The position numbers were made by a program, and so were the translations under genes. Below the pieces are notes generated by a model. That model did no database searches, had not been told where the DNA came from, and was given only the letters and a program-made list of their open reading frames with translations. Shown piece after piece: positions 12,542 to 25,510 of a DNA stretch of 64,000 nucleotides. The stretch comes from Sipunculus nudus (lineage: Eukaryota; Annelida; Sipuncula; Golfingiida; Sipunculidae): NCBI GenBank assembly GCA_026874595.1, contig CM049306.1:54526019-54590018 (forward strand), read 5' to 3'. Numbering within the stretch: position 1 is the stretch's first letter; every line of letters starts with the position of its first letter.

Positions 12542-13329
12542 AACACACTTTGGCCGGTTATGCTGTTATAGACCCGATAATCGCTTCAGAGTTTAAACTG
12601 ACTCTATACTTAGTAACACAGGAGGACATCATTATTACATGTGACCCTTATCAAAAGCTAACGCTGTACTGGTTTCATCAAACGGGACGTTATCTGATTA
12701 TCACAAATCAGTCGCTACAGATTTCTCCGCCGCCAAAAAACTAGTGAGGGGGAAATTTTAGTGAGGTCACATCAATGCAATGACATTTCAAGTCCGTGTT
12801 TTAAGTCACGGTGTGATTCTAAGAACCACGTAAACTGAATGAGAAAAGCTGGGATACGCGTGTACAAGAATTACATCTAGATATATAAGGAAGATCCGTG
12901 ACTGTTATATTGCTCATGTTCAGTGATCCGTGACTTGATCGTACGGCATTGCGAATTTCTCCTGTTTGTTGTTGTTTGCTAACGCTGTCTGAGGTAGGCC
13001 TAACATAGACCGTGTTGGAAGATTCACTTCCTTTTGGGAATACCTGCTTCGCATACAGTCATAGCACGATTTGGAGTAGACGTTACTTTAACAAGGTAAG
13101 TTACCACTGGTCACCACCATGTTAAAAATTAGGTAATAATATGTTAAGTGCTGATACCTACGTGCAAATTTATCACATGACTGGGACCTTTGATCTCAGA
13201 AGTACCCAATAAACCATGTTAAATATCCTCTCACAACTACTTATTTTTTTTTGTTGATTGAGAGAGAGAGAGAGGGGGGGGGGGGGGGATTAGTGATGAT
13301 ATGTAGGATTTATGAACATGCATGGAATG
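12542..13329. other. No gene; short (GA)n and poly(G) tract
   Basis: A (GA)n run followed directly by about 14 G occurs at 13260-13288. No supported coding region. Confidence 0.45.
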
Positions 13330-13388
13330 TAGACTCAGTTGTGGCTCAGACGTAACACTGATTACAACAGAGCCACAACTGGGTCTAG
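13330..13388. mobile_element. 59-bp micro-MITE with 9-bp target duplication
   Basis: AGACTCAGTTGTGGCTC (13331-13347) and GAGCCACAACTGGGTCT (13370-13386) are inverted repeats with one mismatch, leaving a loop of 22 bases. CATGGAATG flanks the unit on both sides (13321-13329 and 13389-13397). A 9-bp duplication suits Mutator-like elements, but the superfamily is inference. Confidence 0.6.
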
Positions 13389-13548
13389 CATGGAATGATA
13401 ATGACGTGAGCTTTGATTACCAGTGAAGGCCTAGCTGTACTTGCGATCAGTGTACAGGATTCCTGTACAGACATTTAATATATGGGTCTCCAATATGATA
13501 CCTAGTCAGCAAGACTCTGGGGGGCCAAAGTGGGTTAAGTAGTATTTA

Positions 13549-14912
13549 TATCCCCCAAAACAGAGTTTTGCGGATACTATGTTTTCAGGCGGACGCCGCC
13601 GCCGCTGCTGCGTAGGTGTCCAGAGAACTCCTCCGTAACCAATGGGCGGAATTTTACGAAACCCGGGATTATGTTCGGGTCACATGTGAACTGCTGCACC
13701 CCGAATTTGTTTTGACCTCTGACCTTTCCTCTGCGTCCATCTGTGCGTCTTTTATGACACATTAACCCACATATCTCGGGAACGGTTTAACCGATCCGGA
13801 AAGAAATTTTGCACAAATGTAGCCCTTGGATAGCTTTAAAACATACATAAACTATGGTGGCGCCACCTGCAACCATTTTTGCACAGTGTCCATCTGTTCA
13901 TCTGCCTTGGGATAAAATCACTCATATCTCTGCATTGGTTGGACTTATCAACCTGAAATTTTGCATGTGTATACATCCTGGACAGCTTTCTTGATTTTAT
14001 GACAGGTGGCGCCACCTACATTCATGTTTACGCTGCAGACATCCAAGCTCATATCTGGGTAACCGTTTGACCGATTGGGCAAAAATTTTGCATGTGCATA
14101 GATCTCACATAGCTCTTTATCATAAGCAAAACTTTGTTTTGGCAGATACAATTTATGTGTGAGATTTAAGAATTTGGCCCAGTGGTTTTTGAGGAGAAGA
14201 TCTTTGTAGCCACTGAGCTAAAATGGGCTGTTACAGCATATGACTAAATTTAGCTTCCCATAACTCAGCCAAAAGTCACTGAACTGAGACCATTTGAACA
14301 AACTTCAGAAAGCACTACCCTAGAATCATTTCTGTGCGATATTAAACTACTTGGCCATATGGTTTCATTGAAGAAGTTTTTTGTAGCCCTCAGTATGATA
14401 CAGGCACTGATGACCCCCATACAAAAAAGGCCGATGCAGGTGGCGCCACCAAAACCTCAATTTCAGATATGTCTCATGTAAACAATATTGGCATATAATT
14501 TGGTGATGATAGCTCCAGCCATTTCTGAGATTGTAATTTTAGTATGCTTTTTTGGACAGATGACTAAGTTCAGCTTCCTGTAACTAGGCCAAAATTCACC
14601 GAACTTCGACCATTCGAACAAACTTGAGAAAGATTGTTCCAGGGATCATTTCTGTGAAATATTGGACAATTTGGCTGAACAATTTTTAAAGCTTTTTTAG
14701 CTTTTTCCCTATAAAATCTAAGAAAATCCAGTCAGCCAAAAAATAAGCAAAATCCGATATAGTTTTTTAGATGACTAATTTTTTGCATAAAATTTCGTGA
14801 TGCTACCTCTTGCCGTTTTCAAGATAGTATGGGCTAACGTTCAGACGACGGACGACGGATGGACGACGGACGCCGCCACACCATCGCATAAGCTCACAGG
14901 TTGGCTAAAAAG
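13549..14912. mobile_element. C-type repeat, composite of two inverted halves
   Basis: The left end (13549-13576) is a palindrome with arms TATCCCCCAAAAC and GTTTTGCGGATA, like the 5' end at 32647. Sequence to about 14150 then follows the + orientation of the copy at 32647-33060. From about 14160 to 14912 it is the reverse complement of the core at 33060-33660, ending in (GGAC)n-like repeats and ATAAGCTCACAGG. GGTGGCGCCACC occurs three times (13856, 14005, 14439). Short open frames here are repeat-derived. Confidence 0.65.
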
Positions 14913-16204
14913 TCACATTGTGATAGGTTACAAACAAAGAAGATCTTATAATGTACAAAAGGTTCCTGCATTGTGATAAGCCACATAGGATCTGATCACA
15001 AACTTTTCGTGAGAAATGTATAATATGAAGTCCTATACTATAATGGCAAATGATTTATATTGATTTATTCATACTATGGCACTAAGGACAAAGGAGCTGT
15101 CAACATTGAATTTAACCAGGGTAATCTGTATATTTAACTGATCATGACAAAATTTTAGCATGACATGATCTGAACTTCTTGAATGCACAGGCTAATGGAA
15201 AAACATTGTAAAATATTTATTCTTTTCTAACGATTACGACAGTTGTTTTGCATATGGATGATAAACTTATGATAAATTGAGGTAAGCTATAGCTCTTAAT
15301 CATCTTTGTGGTTCAGGAAACACATGTGGAGAAAATGAATAATTAGCAAAGCACGTAATGAACTAGCCAAGCACGTAATGTAGTTAAGTTTGCCTGGGGA
15401 AAAAGGCTGTACTTAAATGTCATTTATTACAGAGTAAAATACATGGCCCAGTAAATGACCTATGATCATGTTAAGAGCCCCGCATAGGTTGACACTAATA
15501 AAATGACTTGTATGGAACCATCTGACTGGATGGAAAGATGATGACTCTAGGCTCAAATTAATTTTTGAAAATTGATTAGCAAATAGTAAAAATTGATGAG
15601 CAAAAATAAAACTGTTTTTCATTAGTCTGTTTCATGGATTTTTCGTTCTTTTGACTACTATATACATAAATTGTTCCATTCCCTTGTGTCCAGCTGTTTT
15701 TGTTTACAATATTTTTAGTTACATTTCGCAAAAAAATTATATTTATGCTGTGAGTGACAGTTTGGGAAAATCCTTTATTAATAAATTGGCTTTAAAAAAC
15801 ACGGTGTGCGACTGCATGATGCTACACCCTTTATCTGCTTTATAGAAATATGACAAGTTTATTTGAAAGGTTATTCATATGGGCTGTTTTTTTTTTCATA
15901 TTTTTATAATATAACCGACAACTCTCCAAATATAATTCGAAACATAAATATGTTTTTTTTTTGCTGGCAAGTGAGTGGGACTTTTTCATGGGTATACGTA
16001 TTCCCCCTTGACTCGGTACCACAGGCAATTTTGTATGCCTATGTGAGCGTTTCATCACCTGTGACAAGGACGAAATACCTGGGAAAGCAGATCAGATAAC
16101 AGGATAGAGGGCAAGAGAGTACATTATGTATTTATTTTATTTTTTACAAATTTTTCAGAAAACTGTCAATGAAAACCGTAATCGGGAATTTGGGAATCGG
16201 GAAC
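14913..16204. other. No assignable feature
   Basis: AT-rich DNA with a short direct repeat of GCACGTAATG near 15352 and 15371. The frames at 15840-16099 on both strands overlap each other and show no family character. Confidence 0.45.
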
Positions 16205-17613
16205 AGCCAATGGAGCAAGCCAAATTGTTCAATATTTCACAGAAATAATCTTTTATACCATCTCCCTCAATTTTGTTCCAATGGTTCATGTTTGGTGAAT
16301 TTTGGCCAAGTTACAGGAAGTTGAACTTCGTAATCTGTCCAAAAAAGCATACTAAAATGACAGTCTCAGAAACGGCCGGAGCTATCATCACCAAATTTTT
16401 TGCCAGTGTTGGTCACTTGAGTCATATATGAAATTCAGGTATTGGTGGCACCACCTGCATTAATCTTTTTTTGTACGGGGGTCATTGGTCATCTTTTATT
16501 ATTCTAGATATTTTGATAAAAAGTTTATGAATATGATTAATAAAAAAAATTTAGCCAAAGTCTTTCAGTATGTGTTAACAGATTTACCAACAGGCCAAGA
16601 TTGAATCCGTATCTTTAAATAGAATGAGAAACTGCCAACTCTTTCAGATTTGGCAACAGATCAAGAGTTCATTCAGTGCAGCCAGATATAGGTCAAGAGT
16701 TCATTCAGTGCAGCCAAGCACAAGGCATGTGATCACCTCATGGGTGACATGTGAACACCTCATGGGCACCATGTGATCACTTCATGGGTGTCAAGCCCCT
16801 CAAGGCAGGGCCCCTGCATGAGTTTATGCAATAGTGTGGCTACTATTTCAGATTTGGCAACAGGCTAGAGGTCAGTCTGGATCTATTTATAGCTTTGGCA
16901 GACTGCCAACTGTATCAGATTTGGCAACAGGTCAAGAGTTCACTCAGTGCAGCCAGGTATGGTCAGGAGTTTACTCAGTGCAGTAGCTGCATTCTATTTA
17001 TAGCTTTGGCAGACTGCCAACTGTGTCAGATTTTGCAACAGGTCAAGAGTTCACTCAGTGCAGCCAGGTACAGGTCAAAAATTCACTCAGTCTAGCCAGG
17101 TGCAGGTCATGAGTTCACTCAGTGCAGTAGCCTGAGCAAGCAATTTATCACAGTTCACTCCGGGCAACAGCCTTTCTCACCTAAGCCTGTTCAGCCCCAT
17201 GCATCAGACTCAAGGTAAGTTTGATGTGTTGGCCTAATATTTTGACCTGTCTATGTGTCTTTGATGGCTTTCTCGCTCACAAGATAGGTGTCGCCACCTA
17301 CAATGACTATTGCACAGTGTGTGTCCCTGCGTTTTTCTCAGGAGGGGTTTGATATATCAGTCTAAAATTGGGCATATGTCTATATCTCTGATAGCTTCAT
17401 TGTATACAAGACTGGTGGTGCCAGCTACAATCTTTTTAGTGATGTGTGCACCCATGCCAGAATTTCAGCAGTGATGTTTGTGTAATTGTTTCTTATTCAA
17501 AATGTTTAGTACTTGCATTGTTCATATACATGAAAAGTAATGGTCCAGCATTGAAGCATTATACCTGGTGTTTTTCCCAATGCACAGGTTCGCATTAGGC
17601 CTGTAGGCCTTGT
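16205..17613 (+). mobile_element. C-type element, 5'-truncated, with intact 3' end
   Basis: The core at 16205-16480 matches 33100-33370, including GGTGGCACCACC at 16444. A tandem section at 16610-17130 follows, and the 3' part (17235-17613) is closely similar to 34000-34446. It ends with AGGCCTGTAGGCCT and CTTGT, a hairpin with stem AGGCC/GGCCT placed immediately before the end. No protein is encoded. Confidence 0.6.
16610..17130 (+). repeat. Tandem repeat, about 108-bp unit with shorter sub-repeats
   Basis: CTGCCAACTGT recurs at 16907 and 17015, and a diverged form lies at 16632. GTCAAGAGTTCACTCAGTGC recurs as a shorter sub-repeat. A diverged copy of the same block lies at 32130-32280. Confidence 0.6.
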
Positions 17614-18052
17614 TTAATATAGTATATATATATTCAATATAGTATGCACCCTGACATATACGCATTTTTTTTTTATATTGAGATCACATAAAGATTCTTT
17701 ACCTAAAAAAATGTTGGGCCTGTAACATTTGAACTGGGTCTGCATTTTTAGGACAATATAGGCCCAGCTGGCCTGTACCATCCAATGCTTAGTCGCAAAC
17801 ACTGAACATAAATAAATGGTTCCATATCCAGGTAATGTGTAAGATAAATTCATGAATAAAACTTGGAAACTGGGATCTTCCACTCAATTCAAAATTTTCT
17901 ATATTCACATACCATTCATGTAAAATATATGTGAAGTACAGTGTTTTCTCCTTAAACTTTATGGTTTCTGTCAATATTTCATTTAAAGCAGTTTGCTTAC
18001 TCCTGCACACAATACATATTATAGTAAGCATGCCATCTGGTAATATCCATTT

Positions 18053-19690
18053 TAGCTCAGCTGACTGTAAGTAATCTCCTTGGAAACCCAAAATTAGGTC
18101 ATGGAGACCTATACTTTGTGACCTACGGGCCAAAAACATGATTTTGAGCACCCAGACAGTCAGATGGGGCGCAAATTGTATCCATATAGCATAGAAACCT
18201 CCCACCTAAAATTTTGGGAGATCCTAGGCAAATGTCCTTGGAAACCTGAAACTAGGTCACTGTGACCTATATTCTGCGACCTATAGGGAAAAGATAACAT
18301 ATGAGTACCCTGAAATTGTTAGATGGGGACAAATCCTATCTGTGAGGCCTAGAATCTTCTAACACAATTTCCTGGGAGTTTCTTGACAAATCCCCTTGGA
18401 AACCTGAAATTAGGTCATGGTGACCTATATTTGATGACCTTCGAGCAGAAAACATAGTTTTTAGCATCCAGACAGTCAGACAGGGCACAGATTGAATCGA
18501 TAAGGCCTAGAATCCTCCAACATGACATTAAGAGAGTCCTAGGCAAATCTCTTTGGGAACCAGAAATTAGGTCATGGTGACCTATATTTTGTGACCTACA
18601 GGCCAAGAACATGATTTCGAGCACCCTGAATGTCAGATGGGGACAAATTGTGTATGTGAAGCCTAGAATCTTCTGATTCAGTATCCTGGGAGATTCAAGG
18701 CAAATCTTCTAACACAATTTCCCGGGAGGCTGTAGTGAAATTAGGTCATAGTGACCTACATTTTGTGATCTACAAGACAAAAACTTGATTTTCAGCCTCT
18801 TGAATTTCAGATGGGCACAAATCATATCCTTTTGGGCTGGTATCTTCTAATGCAATATCCTGGGAGTTCCTAGGCAAATCTCCTTGGAAACCTGAAATTA
18901 GGTCATGGTGACCTACATTTTGTGACCTATACGCTGAAAACAGGATTTTGAGCACCCTGAAAGTCAGGCAGGGCACACCTTGTATTTGTTAGGCCTAGTA
19001 TCTTGTAATGTAACATTCTGAGATGTCATTGGCAAATGTCTGTGGAAAACTGAAATTAGGTCACCATGACCTATATTTGTGACCTTCAGGAAAAGAAGTC
19101 ATATTAGCACCCAGACAGTCAGTCAGGGCACATATTGTATCTGCTAGGCCTAGAATCTTCTAATGTAACATTCCGAGATGTCCTTGGCCATTGTCCTTAG
19201 TAACTGAAATTAGGTAATCATGCATGATCTATATTTTGCAACCTATCAGAAAAGATGTCATATAAGCAACCAGACAGTCAGGGCACAGGTTGTATCCATT
19301 AGGCCTAGAATATTTTAACATAAAATTCAGGGAGGTCCCAGTCAAGTGACCTTGGAAACCTGAAATTAGGTCATGGTGACCTGAATTGTGTGACGTATGG
19401 GCTGGAAAATGGTTTGCACACCAAGACAGACAATTAAGGCACAAATTGTATCCATTATCCTAAGACTCTTCTAACATGACATTTAGGGAAATCCTTGGCA
19501 ATTCTCCATGGAAACCTGAAATTTGATCATGGTGACCTATATTCTGCTAGCTATGGACCAGAAACAAGATTTTAACAATTTTTATTTTCTGTCCATTTTA
19601 GCAACACTGTTACAGACAATATATAACATTAAAAAAAACATGAGCACCCAGTCAAAATTAGCTGAGGGTCATGGCCCATGGGCCACTTGT
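18053..19690 (+). mobile_element. B-type tandem-core element, HINE-like, 1.64 kb
   Basis: It starts TAGCTCAGCTGACTGTAAG, the same 5' motif as the A and D elements, though the second palindrome arm is replaced by core sequence. It ends with TTAGCTGAG (an inverted echo of the 5' motif), the hairpin palindrome GGCCCATGGGCC (19673-19684) and CTTGT followed by T. In between are about ten 157-bp tandem units. Subterminal inverted repeats, a 3' hairpin and insertion between T residues are features described for non-autonomous Helentrons. That class is inferred, since no Rep/helicase gene is present. Confidence 0.65.
18086..19560 (+). repeat. Tandem array of about ten 157-bp units (B core)
   Basis: GAAATTAGGTCATGGTGACC or a close variant recurs near 18086, 18247, 18407, 18564, 18737, 18894, 19051, 19207, 19362 and 19519. 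Each unit continues with TTTGTGACCTA, GAGCACCC, GACAGTCAG, GGCACAAATTGTATCC and AGGCCTAGAATCTTCTAA. Minus-strand frames of 60-138 residues here simply reflect the unit. Confidence 0.85.
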
Positions 19691-19909
19691 TTTAAACATC
19701 CAATCAGCTTTTATTCTGTGTTCATTCTTTCATGTTTCTTCTCCTAGTTTGGGAGATCTGACCTTGTGATATGATAAAGAGACATACGTGCACTGTGTGT
19801 ATACTCGCATACACAACCATAATCATGTGGGTATAAAAATGTCCAACTGGGGAAAGTCAATCAGGTTGCAGAGATGATCTTGCTCGGAAACTTTAATATT
19901 CATCCATAA

Positions 19910-20245
19910 GGCCAAAAAAATGTTAAAGGTATGGTTCTCAGGCACCACCCGCATCAATTTTAAACCCCCGCATCAAAAATTTTTATTTTGATTATCAATA
20001 GAAACTCACCAATTTCAAGCTGCAGCCGCTCAAATATTTCTTTCAAGAAGAAAAAATCATACAGTTTCCTTTGTTTTGTAGTGTTGTTGCTTGTTTAGCA
20101 AAATAAATCTACTATTTTAATGCTTTTCCCTTTTCATTTGCCTTTTTTTGGAACATACCAAAAAATTAAAAATAAAAAACCGCCCGTCCGCACTGATTTT
20201 TTTTAAAAAAGTGCCTGAGAACCATACCTTTTTTTTATTTTGGCC
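19910..20245. mobile_element. PIF/Harbinger-like MITE, 336 bp
   Basis: The ends are GGCCAAAA and TTTTGGCC, followed inward by a perfect inverted pair, AGGTATGGTTCTCAGGCAC (19927-19945) and its complement (20211-20229). TAA flanks both sides (19907-19909 and 20246-20248), matching the 3-bp target duplication of PIF/Harbinger elements. No coding frame. Confidence 0.75.
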
Positions 20246-20248
20246 TAA

Positions 20249-21205
20249 TGACATGAAAATGATATAAGGTGGACCATTATGAAAAATGGTATGCTTATGA
20301 TGAAAATAGCGATTGTTTGCAAGTGTCTTTGTGATTGAGTTCATCTCTCTGGACTGGATGGTCTGTGTAACTTGGGCCAGTGTTTAGGCATGGCCTGTTC
20401 AGGGCTCTGTGGGTGTGGGTGCTGTAGCTAAATTTCCTCAGTCACCAGTGTGGGTAGAACGGTGGCAGCCTCTTGTGGCTTCCTGCTTGGCTTTGCCAGG
20501 CATCAAGTCTATTGGCTCCTTCAAAATTCAAAATTAAGCTTAAGGAGCGCGCAGGGCAGGAGTCTTTAAAACAGCAACCTGTAGCTGCTCGATAAAGCTA
20601 AATCATCTTCAATCAGTGAAATATTGTAGAAAAGATGGGGAACTGTCATTTGGTATATATCACAAATAGTAACTGATCATGCACATATGGCTGACAATGT
20701 TCATAAGGCAAATATGATGATAGGAATTCTAAATTTATAGCATAGAGGTCTGGGCCAGTCTCAGCTGAGGCGCCCTGCAGTGCCAAGCTATAGATGGTCT
20801 GTCTTTCCTCAAAGAGCACACACGTTTTGCTCAACAAACATGATAGATATATTCATTTACCCTTAGTTTCATCTGATTGCATTGTGACTTTACATTGAAG
20901 TGTGTCAAGGATGATGTTAGGATATGTTACCCGAAATCACATGGCTTTGTGGAACAAAGAACTCTGTTCTGAGATTATCAAAACAGATGTGTTTGTATAC
21001 TCATCTCACTTGCCATAACAAGTATAAGCATTTAGACTAGTGATTGTTATCACCATCTGAATAACATTTCTAATAGTGCAATGGTAGGTACTGCTATAGT
21101 CATAGTGACACCAATGGATTATTTATGATTACTGTCCACTGCTGGTCTTTATGAAAATATTACAGTGAAGCTAAATGACTGGGTGGTTATACCAGCTCCT
21201 GTTTT
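20249..21205. other. No assignable feature
   Basis: I see no gene or repeat boundary that I can support in this interval. Confidence 0.45.
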
Positions 21206-22620
21206 TAGCTCAGCTGACTGTAAGTCATCTGAGCTATAGCGATCACTCTTTGTCCGTCGTCCATCTGGCTGTACAGCCATCTGTCCGTTAACAAGGCACA
21301 AATCTTATCCACTGGACCTGGAATCTTCGTACTTTACATCCAGAGTGGTCCATGAAAAATCTCCTTGGAAACCTGGTACTAGGTCTCTGTTACCTATATT
21401 CTTCAAGCTATGGGGCTCCAAAGTACCCCCCCCCAATTATAATGAAAAATTTGATACAAAAGCTCAAGTATCTGAACAACTAATGCATTGATCACCATGA
21501 TTTTTAACATGGATATTGATCATGGAGTGTTTAATCTGTTTCTGCAGACTGGTGGCGCCACCTGTACTTTTCAATTTTTTTACAATTGTTTTTCTCTATT
21601 TTGAGACCTTAAAAGATTCCGTCATCTGTTAACAGGGCACAAATTGTAACCGCTGGACATGGAATCTTCTCACTTTACATCCAGAGAGGTCCATGAAAAG
21701 TCTTCTTGGAAACCTTGAATTAGGTCTCTGTTACCCATATTCTTCAAGCTATGGGGCTCCCAAGTCCCCCCCCCCCCCAGAACAATGAAAAATTTGATAC
21801 AAAAGCTCAAGTATCTGAACAACTAATGCATATATCACCATGATTCTTTGCATGGGAACTAATCATGGAGTGTTTTATCAGATTCTGCAGACTTGTGGCG
21901 CCATCTGTATTTTTTTTAATTTTTTAACAATTTTTTTCTCTATTTTGAGACCTTCAGAGATGCCTCCATCTGTTAACAGGGCACAAATTGTTAACACTTT
22001 ACATCCAGATAGGTCCATGAAAAGTCTCCTTGGAAACCTGGAATCAGGTCTCTGGTACCCATATTCTTCAAGCTATGGGCTCCCAAGTACCCCCCGAATA
22101 ATGAAAAATTTGATACAAAAGCTCAAGTATCTGAACAACTACTGCATTGATCACCATAATTCTTTGCATGGTTATTGATCATGGAGTGTTTCATCATTTT
22201 CTGCAGACTGGTGGTGCCACCTGTATATTTTTTCCATTTTTTACTAATTTTTTTATCTATTTTTGAGACCTTAAAAGATGTGGTCATCTGTTAACAGGGC
22301 TCAAATCGTTCCAGAGAGGTACATGAAAAGTCTCCATGGAAACCTGAAATTAGATCTCTGTTATCCATATTCTCTGAGCTATTGGGATTATAAGCACCCC
22401 CCCCCCCCCCCCCAATCATAATTAAAAATTTGATAACAAAGCAGGACACGAATCATAAACATTGGACCTGGAATCTTCTAACTTAAATCCATGGAGGTCT
22501 ATGAAAATCTCCTTGGAAACGTGTATTTAGCTAGGTCTCTGTTACCCATACTTTCTGAGCTATGGGGCTTATAAATATAAGCACCCCTCAGAATAATTGA
22601 AAATTTGATACCAAATTTTT
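21206..22620 (+). mobile_element. D-type tandem-core element, 3' end not found
   Basis: The 5' end at 21206-21236 is the 31-nt palindrome shared with the A elements (arms TAGCTCAGCTGACT and AGTCATCTGAGCTA). A short GTCCGTCGTCC stretch follows. The core is a tandem array of about 335 bp with starts near 21283, 21625, 21968 and 22285, plus a partial unit from about 22435. Units contain GTTAACAGGGCACAAAT, a poly(C) tract, AAAGCTCAAGTATCTGAAC and GGTGGCGCCACCTGTA. No terminal hairpin or CTTGT was found after the last unit, so the element is probably 3'-truncated. Confidence 0.65.
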
Positions 22621-24659
22621 TTTTTATTTAAATTTGACAAATAGGATCTATTCTGAAAATAAACAAACACAAAGTAAGATGTTAATGTTTCTTATTTTGT
22701 ATGAGTGCATAAGAGTTCATATGTATTTTTAATGAATTTTAACCTTGGTTTATAATATACCAGCATATGCTTGAACTATTTTATCTTTCCAAGAAAAGAT
22801 TCAAGTACCAGTCATGATTTGTTTTCACACAATCTTGTTTAAACTGGCACCCAGCCTGCATGGACACGTAATATGACACTGCTGTGTTTAACATATTTTT
22901 GGCGTGGCATTATTTGGACTTTGAAGCATACAGTTAACGGTCTGTGTACAGTATGAGATAAAGGGCATTTTATAAACCCAACAGGGAACACTATACAAGT
23001 TATTAAAGGTCTGTATACTTAATTATTTCTTTCAGTCAGCCCAATTAAAATATTGTAGATATGTGTTCAGCAATATAATTCATCAGGGACTTTTTGGCAG
23101 GAGCCCCAGAACCACAGAGATAAAAAGAGCACGAATATATATATTATGGTTTTAGTGACAATTAATGTAGTATTGGCAACAGTAACACAAGGCTGTTACA
23201 AATTGGTTTTTTTCTGTATACTGCAGCAACCAGTGGTTGGAACCGGTTGTAAAATCAAATTCATTGATTGAAAGTAAAAACCACTGATGATCAAATATTA
23301 ATTTATATTATTCATACCATCTATATAACTGAGAAATATGCTGTATAGAATTATTAATTACTAAAATATTGACTTGATTTCATTCAGTCTTATGCACAAA
23401 GGTTGAGGTTGATCGGGTTGTTGACATTAATTATTCTTTGCACAAGGTTAAATTTTATGCTATTTTCAGTTTTGTGCCCTGTGTCTTTTCTTATATCTGA
23501 CAGAATAAGAATATTTTATCAGGATAACATGACTTCTTTTGATGTGCATATATAATCATTTGTGAATGATAAAATGCAATTGATTTAATTGACTAGGAAA
23601 GAAAATGACCTTGCAATCATTGACATAATCATTAAAGGTGCCCATTCACCTGCCTTATGGAAAAGAATAAATGTGATTTCTGGCTTTCTCTGTGTTATAT
23701 ATAAATGATCTAAGGGTAATTTTGATTGAGAAAAGTTGTTAGAAGGCCTTTGTGAAGGATGTATTAACTTGTTTATCAACTAAAGGTTTGTAAACACAGT
23801 AATGTTGGCAAACAGGAAAAACATGTAACCTAAGGTGGTATATATATATATATATATATATATATGTAAGAAAGGTCACTTGTTGCAAAATGCCATTTAT
23901 CAAGCTCTGGCTTATCTGACTTGCTGTCAGATGCCCTTGCTGAATTTGTTCTATTCAAATGGGCCTCCACATTTTATAAACACATGAATATAAACCTAAC
24001 AAGCAGCCTTTGTGCATTGATATCCATGTTTTCTGGCATATTTTTATAAAAGCTCCAAGTGATTACCTGTATTTTATGAAAGTCAGATAGGTTATTGGGG
24101 CCCCCGTAAATTGCACACCCCTAGCAACAACCCAATACAAAATCAGTTGGAGTATAGGTGGAGTATACTATAAACATGTTTTCTAGTTGTTTCATTCTGT
24201 TTTTAGACCATAATAAGACCATTGTTCTGATTGTTGCATATGGAGTGAAATCACAAGTCTGTACAATATGAAATACTCCGTAGACCTGAAAATTAATGGA
24301 TATGCTTTAATGAAATGGACTGTGATCTACAGAGGGGAGGCCTTTCTAGGAAATAAAAAGTGTTCAGTAGTCAAATGGATAGTATTATCTAATAGGCTTG
24401 ATTGTTTTTATTGGGAACATCATTAATAGATGTCCTGAAGATATATGTGCTATCAGCTTATACATGGATCCTGTTTAAGTTCAGTCACAGGGTCATTTAT
24501 TTGGTTACAATAAAAGTTTGAGTAAAATTCACCTAAAAATGGAACACTTGAGACCTAGGGCTTGATCAATGTATCAGCTTGTCACTATTAAACAATATCT
24601 GTATTAGGGCTCCATTTAAAAACTGTGCCCTATTGTGATCACTGTGTCAGTCTTTACTT
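22621..24659. other. No gene; (TA)n microsatellite at 23839-23866
   Basis: About 2 kb of AT-rich DNA. The only clear structure is the TA dinucleotide run. No supported coding region. Confidence 0.45.
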
Positions 24660-24666
24660 CTGTACA

Positions 24667-25510
24667 TCCATCCATCCATCCATCCATCCATTGGTGATGC
24701 TTTCTTTTGCACATATGGTATCTCAACGAGAAAACAGTTGATCTTTCTGATATTCACAGGGATGATTGGAACCTTTGAGGGCTCCAGACCTATTGCATTA
24801 CTGACCTGTTGAAATTCCAGTAAGGCTGCCAGAGCACAATCAGTTCTTTCACATGGGATATATCAACAAGAACATGTTAGCTCTTTCTCATATTCACAGG
24901 GATCATTGGGGCCTATGAGGGCTCAAGACATGTCAAATTACACACCTGCATAAAAATCCAATGTGGCAGGCCAGACCACAATCGGAAATTTTCTTTCGCA
25001 AACATTTTTCACAAACAGATTACCCTTGATCTTTTTCAAATTCACAGAGATGATTGTGGTCTATGAGCTTAACAATATATCAAAAGTTTACAAAAATTGG
25101 ACCCCAGGAGAATTGTTATTTTCAAAATGGTGTCCAAAATGGCCTGCCAAGTCTTTTAAATGGCCATAAACCATTCATTTTTCATCATAGAGTTGTGATT
25201 ATGGTATGTACTATCAGGTTCTTGGGGTTCATAAATCCACTGGAACCAATAAAAACATCTTTCAATATTTATACAACTGACAAATCCAGGATTGCGTCCA
25301 AAGTGGCCACCAAATCCTTAAAAATGGCCATAATAATTTATTTTTTATCACAAAATAGTATATTTTGGTATCTACTTCCCGGTTAACAGGGTCCAGAAAT
25401 CCACGGGAACAAATAAAATCATCTTTTGGTATTCACTGACAAATCCTAGATAGTGTCTCAAATGGCCACCAAGTCCTTGAAATGGCCATAAATCATTTAT
25501 TTTTTTCCCA
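24667..25510 (+). repeat. (CATC)n microsatellite followed by two tandem arrays
   Basis: A CATC run (24667-24690) leads into about three units of roughly 138 bp (near 24704, 24843 and 24981; shared TATTCACAGGGATGATTGG and CCTATGAGGGCTC). A second array then has AATGGCCATAA at about 25159, 25323 and 25481, a period of about 160 bp. A tetranucleotide run before tandem cores recalls the A elements, but no terminal palindromes were found. Confidence 0.6.
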
